A stretch of DNA of 12,000 bases from Willaertia magna. Lineage: Eukaryota > Heterolobosea > Eutetramitea > Acrasida > Naegleriidae. Under the pieces are notes generated by a model. That model worked only from the letters and a program-made list of their open reading frames with translations, was not told where the DNA came from and searched no databases. Within the stretch, counting starts at the first letter, position 1. Every line of letters begins with the position of its first letter. Where the stretch lies: the NCBI GenBank assembly GCA_902984215.1, contig CADWAF010003945.1:1-12000 (forward strand), read 5' to 3'. The position numbers and the translations under genes were made by a program. Shown here piece by piece: positions 1 to 7,668 of the stretch.

Positions 1-26
1 ATTAATCTAATTATTTAATATTACAT

Positions 27-1322
27 TTATCTAAGGGTAGGCGTACTAGGTGCATTAACCATTACCTTATCCTCTTCTTCTTGTAATTTCATTAAGTTTT
101 GGAAATATTCTTCTTCCTTAGAAGAAGATATGCACCAAGCTTTTGGATTTAAACTTACTGTATCACCTTGATTATAAAGAGAAACTACAACATACCATTT
201 ACCTTCAGATAACTCTTTTTGTAAATTATCAAAAGCTATCCCTAAACTCCTTCCATTACGAAAATACTCTAAATAACCTAACTCTGTATTTACATATAAA
301 CCAATACGATCTCCTCTCTCACATCTCTCACCATAATCAATTTGATTCTTTTTTGTGTATTTCTTTATTGACCAAACATTAAAACCATAAGAATTTGAGA
401 TAAAACCAACTGTCCAACTATCTAAATAATATGCAGTTTTTTGTTTTGCTATTCCTAAAACAATATTAAAGTTTTTAGTATTTTCAATTGTAATTTCATA
501 ATAATTTTTAATATGATATTCTAATAATTTAATATCATTCATTCCAGAGTCTAATAAAGTATTAAGCATTTGACTTGCAGCAAATTGATATTCATCTAAT
601 AATTTATTATTTGGTATAAATTTAGTTGTATTTTGATGTTGTTGTAATTGAAAAATATCTGTATTATTATAACTTGATATTGGTGTATTATCTTGTGATA
701 AAATATTATTTCCTAATGGAAATCCAATTAATTGTTGTGAATCATTTTCTAAAATATTATCTTCATCATCCATTTCTAAAATATCATTTATAATTAAATT
801 ATTTACATTATTATTTGTATTTCCAAAATGATCCATCATTAAAATTGGATATTTAGCCGCAACGCTATACCAATTCTTTCCAGTTGAATCTTTACAAACT
901 AACGTCCTACCATCATCTAAAACGCTAACATTTGGATGACAATTTATATTTTGAAATTTTCTTTTTAATAACCATTTTTGTATTTGAAAATATTCTACCA
1001 ATTCAGAAAGTCCAAAAAATTCGGCTTCTATTTGAACTAACCTTGCGAGAAAAGGTTGCGTTCTAACAGAAGGTAAAATTGTTTTTTGTACATCTCCAGA
1101 GTTTCTTAAATAATTTAATATGAAATGAAAGTTTGATCCATCGCGATCTATAAAAACATTTCCGTGTTGATCTTTTAGTATTTCAAAATTAGAATTAGTT
1201 GAGTTAGAAAACATTGCTGAAAAGAAATGTGGTAGTTTTCTCTTTCCGATTGGTTGGGATAAGGTTTCTCTAGAAGTAGTGAAGAGTTGTCCTCCGACGT
1301 TAAGGGTGATGATTGTGTTCAT
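27..1322 (-). CDS. BTB/T1 (KCTD-like) and SPRY domain protein
   Basis: Probable adaptor protein of 431 residues. Residues 2-112 form a potassium-channel-tetramerisation type BTB domain: LNVGGQLFTTSRETL at 7-21, VFIDRDGSNFHFILNYLR at 56-73, and EAEFFGL at 99-105. Family knowledge: soluble T1-BTB proteins often oligomerise and recruit cullin-3 ubiquitin ligases. Residues about 165-235 are an Asn/Gln-rich linker. Residues about 275-395 look like a SPRY (B30.2-like) domain, with WTVGFISNSYGFNVWS at 303-318, GDRIGLYVN at 337-345, FRNGRSLGIAF at 354-364 and VSLYNQGDTVSLNP at 380-393. The frame stays open to 1376, but that extension is Lys/Asn-rich and encoded by an A-rich leader. I therefore take the ATG at 1322, directly before the BTB domain and preceded by an A-run like the other genes here. 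No channel or membrane segment is present. The substrate is unknown; a ubiquitin-ligase adaptor role is inference. Confidence 0.88.
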   Translation of the reverse strand: MNTIITLNVGGQLFTTSRETLSQPIGKRKLPHFFSAMFSNSTNSNFEILKDQHGNVFIDRDGSNFHFILNYLRNSGDVQKTILPSVRTQPFLARLVQIEAEFFGLSELVEYFQIQKWLLKRKFQNINCHPNVSVLDDGRTLVCKDSTGKNWYSVAAKYPILMMDHFGNTNNNVNNLIINDILEMDDEDNILENDSQQLIGFPLGNNILSQDNTPISSYNNTDIFQLQQHQNTTKFIPNNKLLDEYQFAASQMLNTLLDSGMNDIKLLEYHIKNYYEITIENTKNFNIVLGIAKQKTAYYLDSWTVGFISNSYGFNVWSIKKYTKKNQIDYGERCERGDRIGLYVNTELGYLEYFRNGRSLGIAFDNLQKELSEGKWYVVVSLYNQGDTVSLNPKAWCISSSKEEEYFQNLMKLQEEEDKVMVNAPSTPTLR

Positions 1323-2024
1323 TTTTTTATTTTTATAAATTATTTTAATTTTTTTTAATTTTTTGTTTTTCAGCAATATTTTTTAAGTAATTTTGTTGTT
1401 TACAATAGAATTCCGTACTGAATTTCCTTGTGCTACAAAGTTGATTAGGAGTTTGTTATACAAAGATTGCTTTATAATAATATCTCAAAAAAGAAATGCA
1501 ATGTAGTTTGATTGTAGCATTTTAGTTTTGATCAACAGTATAAACTGTTTAGAAACTAAGTTTAACAAGCTTCATTGTTTTTGGTCTTTGAATAGATCTA
1601 CACAGTTCTTTGCTTTTAAATTACTACTAAAATTTTTAACTTTTTTACATAATTTAAAGCTTAAAGCCTCAGTTTATAGCAAATTGCGAATATTAATTTT
1701 TAAAGCGTTTTAAATTTTGCTTTGTCGTGCGTTCAAAAATTTTAAGGCACCTCAAATTTAATTTTACAGATTTTTTGAAGAAATTTTTATGGTATTAATT
1801 GGGCTCAGTGAACGACATTTGAAAAAATAAAAATTTAAATATGGTCTTGCTAGATGTCGTAGAGTTTTTTTCATCGTTTTTATATAGTTCAATTTTCTTT
1901 ATGGGTTAAGTCCCTTTCTACCTCTTTGACAAAAAATCTTCGCTGGAAGGGTATTTAAAGTTAAGTTTCAAAATTTATCAAGGGTATTAAAAATTAAAAA
2001 AAAAATTAATATTTCATTCACAAA
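1323..2024. promoter_or_regulatory. Divergent intergenic region / shared promoter
   Basis: About 700 bp separates the start codons of the minus-strand BTB-SPRY gene and the plus-strand dioxygenase gene, so both promoters must lie here. I see no convincing gene: the one plus-strand open stretch (1528-1713) lacks an ATG start and any recognisable motif. Visible elements are a TATA-like TATTTAAA at 1952-1959, 66 bp before the ATG at 2025, and a small inverted repeat AACAGT/ACTGTT at 1534-1549. A weaker inverted pair, ACGACAT (1812-1818) and ATGTCGT (1854-1860), is also present. A-rich leaders precede both start codons. Functional assignment of these short sites is weak. Confidence 0.55.
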
Positions 2025-2990
2025 ATGTCTGCCAATATTGATAAGAATGTAAAGTCTGGAGGACAACTTTATCTCAGGGAAGATCAAATCAATTTTTTTA
2101 ATGAAAATGGGTATTTAACTGTTGAAGACTTTATTTCGGATGAAACAATTGGACAATTAAGACAAGAAATTCAATCATTAATTGAAAATGATTTTCATCC
2201 GGAACAAAACCATACTATCTTTTCTACAAGCAATCAAGATAAAAAGAAGATGAATGCATACTTTTTAGATTCAGTTAACCATATTTCCTTCTTTTTAGAA
2301 AATAAGGCTAAAGTTAATAAAGACACTGGATTATTAGAACAAGATAAGAAAACAAGCGTTAATAAAATTGGACATGCTTTACATGAAAAGGATGAAGTAT
2401 TTAGAAAGTTTTCTCATCAACAAAAGATTTATAATTATGTAAAACAAGTGTCAGAATTTGAAAAGCCTTATGTTGCTCAATCAATGTATATCTTCAAACC
2501 TCCTGGAATTGGAGGTGAAGTAATTGCTCACCAAGATGCTACTTTCTTATATCACGAAAGAAATAAAGAAAAGAAAGAAAAGTTCGTTATAGGTTGTTGG
2601 TTTGCTTTAGAAGATGCTACTGTAGAAAATGGTTGTTTATGGGGATTAAAAGGAAGTCATAAGTGGGGACTTTCAAGAAGATGGATAAGAGATGAGTCAA
2701 CTAAGGATAATGGTTATTGTGAATTAATAATGGAACCTGAGGATGAAAAGTTAATACCGTACGTTACAGATATGAATTATGAACATGATAAATACGTTCC
2801 ATTAGAAGTAAAGAAAGGTACAATGATAATGCTTCATGGTTGTCTTTTACATAAGAGTTTTGAAAATACAAGTGATAAAGGTAGAGAGGCTTATACAATA
2901 CACTTATTAGATAAGGCAGAACCATTATCAAAAGAAGGTTGGATTCAAAGAGAATTTAATGAAGATTATTTCGAACAAGCTAATAAATAA
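2025..2990 (+). CDS. Phytanoyl-CoA dioxygenase family protein, PHYHD1-like
   Basis: A 321-residue Fe(II)/2-oxoglutarate-dependent oxygenase of the PhyH superfamily, the usual length for PHYHD1-type proteins. The N-terminus has the family opening FFNENGYLTVEDFIS (24-38). The metal triad is visible: H169 and D171 in AHQDATFLY (168-176), and H276 in LLHKS (274-278). R287 in GREAYTIHL (286-294) is the expected 2-oxoglutarate-binding arginine. The core CWFALEDATVENGCLWGLKG (191-210) is very close in pattern to animal PHYHD1. Family knowledge: these enzymes couple 2-oxoglutarate decarboxylation to hydroxylation; the PHYHD1 substrate is uncertain, although phytanoyl-CoA hydroxylase itself acts on branched fatty acyl-CoAs. 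There is no signal peptide, no obvious peroxisomal SKL end, and no intron. Overlapping AATAAA sequences at the stop codon may serve as the polyadenylation signal. A same-strand acyl-CoA synthetase starts 114 bp downstream. Confidence 0.92.
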   Translation: MSANIDKNVKSGGQLYLREDQINFFNENGYLTVEDFISDETIGQLRQEIQSLIENDFHPEQNHTIFSTSNQDKKKMNAYFLDSVNHISFFLENKAKVNKDTGLLEQDKKTSVNKIGHALHEKDEVFRKFSHQQKIYNYVKQVSEFEKPYVAQSMYIFKPPGIGGEVIAHQDATFLYHERNKEKKEKFVIGCWFALEDATVENGCLWGLKGSHKWGLSRRWIRDESTKDNGYCELIMEPEDEKLIPYVTDMNYEHDKYVPLEVKKGTMIMLHGCLLHKSFENTSDKGREAYTIHLLDKAEPLSKEGWIQREFNEDYFEQANK

Positions 2991-3104
2991 ATAAACATTG
3001 TACTTCTTGTAAATAAACTATTTTATTCTTTAGAGGGGCATTTAAATTTTCAAATTGGAATTGTTTGTTGTAAACATGATGTCACCACTTTACAAACAAA
3101 AAAA

Positions 3105-4883
3105 ATGAAGAAAAGCATCCTTGCAAAGTCAAAGAAAACTTGTCAAGCTTACGCCAAATCTGTCCAACTATTTTCTTGCACACCCAAACATCTACACACA
3201 ACAACCTACACAAAAGTAAGAACACACAATACCTTTAATGTAGGAGAAATTTTATGTGACAAACACGAAGGAAATAAGACTGCAATGCATTACCTTACAG
3301 ATGCCGGCAAGTTATCCATTCAATTTGATCAATTAAGTGAATATAGTAAAAAGTTTGGTAATTTTCTACGAAATACAACTAATTTACAACGCCAAGATAG
3401 AATAGCAATTTATTTGCCAAAATGTCCAGAATTATTGATAAGTGGATTAGCAATTTGGAGAAATGGTTTTGTTTACGTACCTTTATTTACAGCTTTTGGA
3501 TATGATGGTGTTCTCCATAGGGTATTAGATTCTCATACAAAGGTTATTGTAACAGATGAACAACATTTCTCAAAGTTATTACCAATTTTAGAAGAACTTA
3601 AAAAGCACAATATTAAAATTATAGTTGTAGAAACTGATTTTTTATTGAAGGGTAAATCACATCATAGCAACAATGTAAACACAGGTCACAGCCCAGAGTA
3701 TTATAACTTTTGGAAAGATGGTGTAATGTCACCAGTCAACTTTGGTGAAAGCAAGGATGAAACTTTATCTTCTGACGAGAATTTAATATTTTTATATACA
3801 AGTGGTACCACAGGAAAACCTAAAGCTGTGAAAGTAACAGCTAAGAGTTTAATTGCCTTTGAAACCTATATGAGATATGGTTTACACATTGAAGAGGATG
3901 ATAATTTCTTAAACATAGCTGATGCTGGTTGGGCTTATGGTTTATATTATAATGTGATTGGATCAAATTTAATTGGTAAACCAGTTTATTTTGTAAACAA
4001 ACCGTTTAAGCCTGCAAATATTTATCAGATTTTACAAGATGAAGAAATCACAAATTTTACAGCTGCACCAACTGCCTATAGAGCAATGAAGGCAGAAGGT
4101 GATGAGTTAGCAAAACAATTTAGATTTTACGTTAAAAAAGCATCTTCAGCTGGTGAACCTTTAAACCCAGAAGTTGTTAAATTCTTTAATCGTCTAGTCG
4201 GTTGTAACATACAGAGTCATTTCGGCCAAACGGAGCACGGGATGATATTGAATTATCATCATCATCCAGAATTAAAACCTATTGAGGTCACAGAACCTAC
4301 AACTATTGGTAGCTCAATGCCTGGATTTAAGGTCACCTTATTGGATGATGACTACAAAGAAATTACTGAACCTTTCAAGGTTGGACATTTAGTAATTGAC
4401 ATTGAAAATTCTCCAGCAAGATTTTTTGATGGTTATTGGAATGCACCTGACAAGACTAAGGAAAGATTTGTTAAGTCTAATCATGATGGAAAGGTTTATG
4501 AATTAACAGGAGATATGGCATATAAAGATCATTTAAATCATTATTTCTTTTCAGGAAGAAGTGATGACGTTATCACAAGCTCAGGTTACCGCATTGGACC
4601 AAAAGAAATTGAAGATTGTTTATTGGAACATGTCAGTATTAAGGAGTCAGGAGTTGTTGGAAAACCATGTCCGTTAAGAGGAGAAATGGTTGTTGCATTT
4701 GTCGTTTTAAGACCTGGATTTTTACCAAGTAATGAACTGAAAGAAGAGTTAAAACAGTTTGTTAAAAAGAAATTATCTGCTCATCAATATCCAAAAGAAA
4801 TTTATTTTGAAGAACATTTACCAACAACAGAAGGTGGAAAGATTAAAAGAAATATTTTGAGGGACAAGGCAAAATCTCTCTAA
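3105..4883 (+). CDS. Acyl-CoA synthetase (AMP-forming), probably mitochondrial, ACSM/acetyl-CoA synthetase-like
   Basis: A 592-residue member of the ANL adenylating superfamily that would activate a carboxylic acid with ATP and CoA to give acyl-CoA, AMP and pyrophosphate. All core motifs are intact: phosphate-binding loop YTSGTTGKPK (231-240), SAGEPLNPEV (348-357), SHFGQTE (371-377), TGD (468-470), the hinge region SGRSDDVI (483-490), SSGYRIGP (492-499), and the C-terminal catalytic lysine K579 in GGKIKRN (577-583). The first ~40 residues are rich in Lys, Ser and Thr and lack acidic residues, fitting a mitochondrial presequence. The ATG at 3105 follows an A-run (ACAAAAAAA) like neighbouring starts. 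The overall pattern is closest to medium-chain (ACSM) or acetate-type synthetases; chain-length specificity cannot be read from sequence alone. No intron. Its neighbour, a PhyH-type oxygenase, also suggests lipid metabolism, though joint regulation is only inference. Confidence 0.93.
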   Translation: MKKSILAKSKKTCQAYAKSVQLFSCTPKHLHTTTYTKVRTHNTFNVGEILCDKHEGNKTAMHYLTDAGKLSIQFDQLSEYSKKFGNFLRNTTNLQRQDRIAIYLPKCPELLISGLAIWRNGFVYVPLFTAFGYDGVLHRVLDSHTKVIVTDEQHFSKLLPILEELKKHNIKIIVVETDFLLKGKSHHSNNVNTGHSPEYYNFWKDGVMSPVNFGESKDETLSSDENLIFLYTSGTTGKPKAVKVTAKSLIAFETYMRYGLHIEEDDNFLNIADAGWAYGLYYNVIGSNLIGKPVYFVNKPFKPANIYQILQDEEITNFTAAPTAYRAMKAEGDELAKQFRFYVKKASSAGEPLNPEVVKFFNRLVGCNIQSHFGQTEHGMILNYHHHPELKPIEVTEPTTIGSSMPGFKVTLLDDDYKEITEPFKVGHLVIDIENSPARFFDGYWNAPDKTKERFVKSNHDGKVYELTGDMAYKDHLNHYFFSGRSDDVITSSGYRIGPKEIEDCLLEHVSIKESGVVGKPCPLRGEMVVAFVVLRPGFLPSNELKEELKQFVKKKLSAHQYPKEIYFEEHLPTTEGGKIKRNILRDKAKSL

Positions 4884-5006
4884 TTAATTAAGGTGACAAA
4901 GTGTAAGGTAGGAAAATAGGGAAGGTAATTTTTGTAACAAATCTGTTTTGTATTTTATTCCCGCTTTTTTGTATTTTTAAAAATTAAGAATTAAATTGAA
5001 TAAAAA

Positions 5007-6111
5007 ATGGAAGAATTGAAGGCTAGTTTAAGCAATAATAAAAAAGTATGTGAATTAAAGGATTTAGTGGCCCAAAGTTTAATAACGAAAGGAGTACTTG
5101 GAAAGTATAAAGCTCAGTTGAGGGCAAGTGTATATGATGTTATTCATGGAATGCCAAGAAATGAGGTGTATTTTGAAAACTCTAAATTTAAGGCTTTGAA
5201 AGAATCTCAAGAAAGTAATTTATTAGCTAAACTAATTGTAGAGTATTTAGAATTTTTTGACCTTAAATTCTCTAAAAGTGTTTTAATATCGGAGGCAAGC
5301 CTTGTAAGTACTGTAAATTTAACACTTTTAACTCTTTTATATTAAGGATGAAACGACAGATAGGAACCAAGTGAAACAAGAACTAGATAAGAAGATTAAC
5401 CTAGGGACATCAAAAGAAGATCAACCCTTGCTTTTACAATTATTTTCTAACTTTTTAAATAACTCTAAGGAAAATGTCTTCACAGAAGCAACAAATCCAC
5501 CCAAAGAAGAAAATAAAAAAGAACCAACCTCACTAAAAGAACATGAAAAACATCAAAATAATCTGATTAATTCTCATTCTCTTGAACAAGAAGAGATAGA
5601 GGAAAGTTCTCCAACCTTGGATAGTAAGGGTGAATTGGATCATGAACCTTCCTTAACACCAGTGAAGAGTTTACCTCCTTTGAAACCTCTCCCTAAATTT
5701 GAGGAAGAATTGGCGGCAGAGAAAGGAAATAAAGAAATACCTGTAGATAAATCCGATGAATTTTTGAAGAGTGAAACAAGTACCGAACGAAGCAAGCAAG
5801 AAGAAGAGGAAGAAGAATTTGAATCAAAACATGAAGAGAAACATGAAGAAGAGGATGAATTTAATATTTCCGATAATTTTGATAATATTGGGGAAAATTG
5901 GGATAATGAAGAACCCGTTTCCGATTTTTCTGGTGGATCGTTTAATGATGGTTTGTCAGATGATTTCAAAGATAACCTGGTAAGTTATAATTATTATTAA
6001 ACAACAATTATATTTATGATAATATTGAAGAACGACAACTTTAGTGATCATTCTGCTCACTCTAATAATTTTGACTACATTGAGGATATTCAAAATGACG
6101 ATGATTTTTAA
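5007..6111 (+). CDS. FOP (FGFR1OP/CEP43)-like centrosome/basal-body protein, three exons
   Basis: My model joins 5007-5303, 5347-5979 and 6031-6111, giving 336 residues (human FOP has about 399). It shows the three motifs shared by FOP, OFD1 and plant TON1. The TOF region is ELKDLVAQSLITKGVLGKY (16-34) followed by AQLRASVYDVI. LisH covers about 70-99, with LAKLIVEYLEFFDLKF at 73-88. The PLL motif is EDQPLLLQLF at 123-132. The last two fall on opposite sides of intron 1, so splicing is needed to restore the architecture. The rest is low-complexity and highly acidic, with a Glu-rich tract near 245-265. The third exon ends in FDYIEDIQNDDDF, reminiscent of the acidic DYLEDVA end of animal FOP. 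Family knowledge: these proteins dimerise by LisH and act at centrioles, basal bodies or microtubule-organising sites. A WD40 gene follows after only 37 bp. Alternative splicing at the 3' end is possible. Confidence 0.82.
5304..5346 (+). other. Intron 1 of the FOP-like gene (43 nt, phase 0)
   Basis: The donor is a perfect GTAAGT at 5304-5309 and the acceptor is ATTAAG ending at 5346. Pyrimidine-rich TTTAACAC and TTTTAACTC stretches in between could hold the branch point. Removal joins exon 1 (ending ISEASL) to exon 2 (starting DETTDRNQ) in phase 0 and restores LisH followed by PLL. The nearby CAG (5359) and TAG (5363) acceptors lead into stop codons, so the less usual AAG must be used; AAG at 5370 is the only other in-frame choice. 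Confidence 0.75.
5980..6030 (+). other. Intron 2 of the FOP-like gene (51 nt, phase 0)
   Basis: The donor is GTAAGT at 5980-5985, identical to intron 1, and the acceptor is TTGAAG ending at 6030, again AAG. Without splicing the reading frame stops at 5998-6000. With it, 26 further residues follow, acidic and FOP-like, to the stop at 6109-6111. A competing CAG acceptor ends at 6133 and would instead read into the WD40 gene; see findings. Confidence 0.62.
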
Positions 6112-6148
6112 TTTGTGTTATTTTCTTGGTCAGGGGGTAACAAAAAAA

Positions 6149-7615
6149 ATGATGCGAAAGTTGTTTACCAGTTCTTCTTCTACTGAAGATGACTTACTTG
6201 ATTCTGTAGAAGGTTTTGAACCTAGGCGAGGGTCTGCTTTGTCAGAAGATTCCTCATCTCCTAATCATAATCATGAAAAACTAGAAGTTGAAGATAATGA
6301 AAATAGTTCACCAATAACCAGTAATTCAACAAGTAACAATTATTATTATGATACATTTAATAAACTTGCTTTATCAAAAACACATTTAAACAAAATTACT
6401 GGACTTGTGAATGATAAATCTAACAAAAATGACGCATTCTATACTTGTGGTTTTGATGGTATCACTTGTCGTTGGCGATTAAAACAACACGATATAAATC
6501 AAATGGAATTAGATTTTCTTTATGAAAAAGTGCATCATGGGTCTATACTCAGTATTTGTTTAGAAGGTGAATTATTATTTACCGGAGGTGATGATTGTCA
6601 ATTATGTTGTTATTATATTCACAGTGAAAAGGCTTTGGCTAAAATTAAATTAAATTCACCAATTACTTCAATTTATTCATTTGACTATATGGCAAATGAT
6701 TTTAATATTGTTGGTAGTGTAGTTGTAGGATTAAGAAATGGTGAAATGAACATGTTCAACATTCAAAAAACATATAATAAGTTTGGAAAATGGATAGGAT
6801 TAAATTTAAATCCAAATGAAATATTTAATAAGAAAAATGTTACAAAACATGAAAGACAAATTAATTATATTACATCTTGTTCTTCAAAAGAGATATTTAA
6901 AGATATGATTGATAATTCCATCATTCTTTCTTGTGGAAATGATTGCTATTTAAAGGTTTGGTCTCCCTCCACAGGTGAAATTTTATTCTCTAAACAATTT
7001 GAAGCGCCATGTACTAAAGTAGAAACTTTATTGAAAGAAGGTGTAGATGGTGTTTCTAGATTTTTCTTTATTTCACATTATAGTGATATTTCAATATTTG
7101 AGATGAATACAAAGAAGTCTTCTGATTATAGAGTTCATTTTAATATTAATCAATTCTTTTTATTCACATGTCATTCACCTCTTGATGTTAATAACTTATC
7201 TATTCAATCATTTAAAAGAAGAGATAGAGGAAATAGTTTAACAAGAGAGAAAATATTAACAAGTCAAAGAAGAATAACTAATAATGAAAATAATGAAATT
7301 GTCAGTACTGATGGTTCTGCTTACTTAATTGGTTGGAATTCAATGAGAGGTAGAATTGAAATATGGATTTATAATTTAAATGACTCAAAACAAAAACCTT
7401 TTTTACTAAATAGTATTAAACTCTTTGATATTATATTTTTACAAAATTTAACATTTGCAAAATATGATGTTGCTTATACAACTGAAGATATTTTAAATAA
7501 TTTAACAATCTTTTATACTTGTTCGAAAAAAGTTTATGGTTTAAACGTGGACATTAAAAGACCTATCAATGCTAAACAGCTGACCTCTTTTTCATTGAAA
7601 AATAAAACAAAATAG
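6149..7615 (+). CDS. WD40-repeat (beta-propeller) protein
   Basis: A 488-residue protein. Recognisable propeller blades, numbered from this start, include FYTCGFDGITCRW (97-109), ILSICLEGELLFTGGDDCQL (133-152), ILSCGNDCYLKVW (259-271) and GRIEIWIYNL (401-410). Other repeats are too degenerate to place with certainty. Residues 6-65 are Ser/Asp/Glu/Asn-rich and probably disordered. The open frame reaches back to 6044, but that part overlaps the FOP exon. I choose the ATG at 6149 (the ATG at 6152 is equivalent) because it follows ACAAAAAAA, matching the leader of the acyl-CoA synthetase start. I cannot assign it to a named WD40 family; a scaffold role is the default expectation. It lies 37 bp after the FOP stop and ends 53 bp from the tubulin stop on the opposite strand, so its mRNA ends must overlap neighbouring transcripts. 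Confidence 0.82.
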   Translation: MMRKLFTSSSSTEDDLLDSVEGFEPRRGSALSEDSSSPNHNHEKLEVEDNENSSPITSNSTSNNYYYDTFNKLALSKTHLNKITGLVNDKSNKNDAFYTCGFDGITCRWRLKQHDINQMELDFLYEKVHHGSILSICLEGELLFTGGDDCQLCCYYIHSEKALAKIKLNSPITSIYSFDYMANDFNIVGSVVVGLRNGEMNMFNIQKTYNKFGKWIGLNLNPNEIFNKKNVTKHERQINYITSCSSKEIFKDMIDNSIILSCGNDCYLKVWSPSTGEILFSKQFEAPCTKVETLLKEGVDGVSRFFFISHYSDISIFEMNTKKSSDYRVHFNINQFFLFTCHSPLDVNNLSIQSFKRRDRGNSLTREKILTSQRRITNNENNEIVSTDGSAYLIGWNSMRGRIEIWIYNLNDSKQKPFLLNSIKLFDIIFLQNLTFAKYDVAYTTEDILNNLTIFYTCSKKVYGLNVDIKRPINAKQLTSFSLKNKTK

Positions 7616-7668
7616 ATTTTGTAATTTAGGAAATTGCAATTGACCTCAGAAAGAATTATTTATGCTTA

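Noticed and set aside
143..382. 79-codon plus-strand open frame opposite the SPRY region
   Set aside because: It is an antisense shadow; residue content is typical of AT-rich non-coding reading.
1323..1376. 18-residue Lys-rich N-terminal extension of the BTB-SPRY protein
   Set aside because: It is encoded by an A-rich leader; the second ATG sits right before the conserved BTB start and has the usual A-run context.
1528..1713. 61-codon plus-strand open frame in the divergent intergenic region
   Set aside because: It begins at TTG rather than ATG, is Leu/Phe/Lys-rich as random AT-rich DNA would give, and shows no motif or start context.
5640..5969. Serine-rich open frame on the minus strand
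   Set aside because: It is the antisense shadow of the Glu/Asp-rich exon 2 of the FOP-like gene; the poly-Ser arises from GAA/GAG repeats read backwards.
6044..6148. Upstream extension of the WD40 frame (hydrophobic, Ile/Leu-rich)
   Set aside because: It overlaps FOP exon 3 in another frame, and the apparent membrane-like stretch is a frame-shifted reading of that acidic exon.
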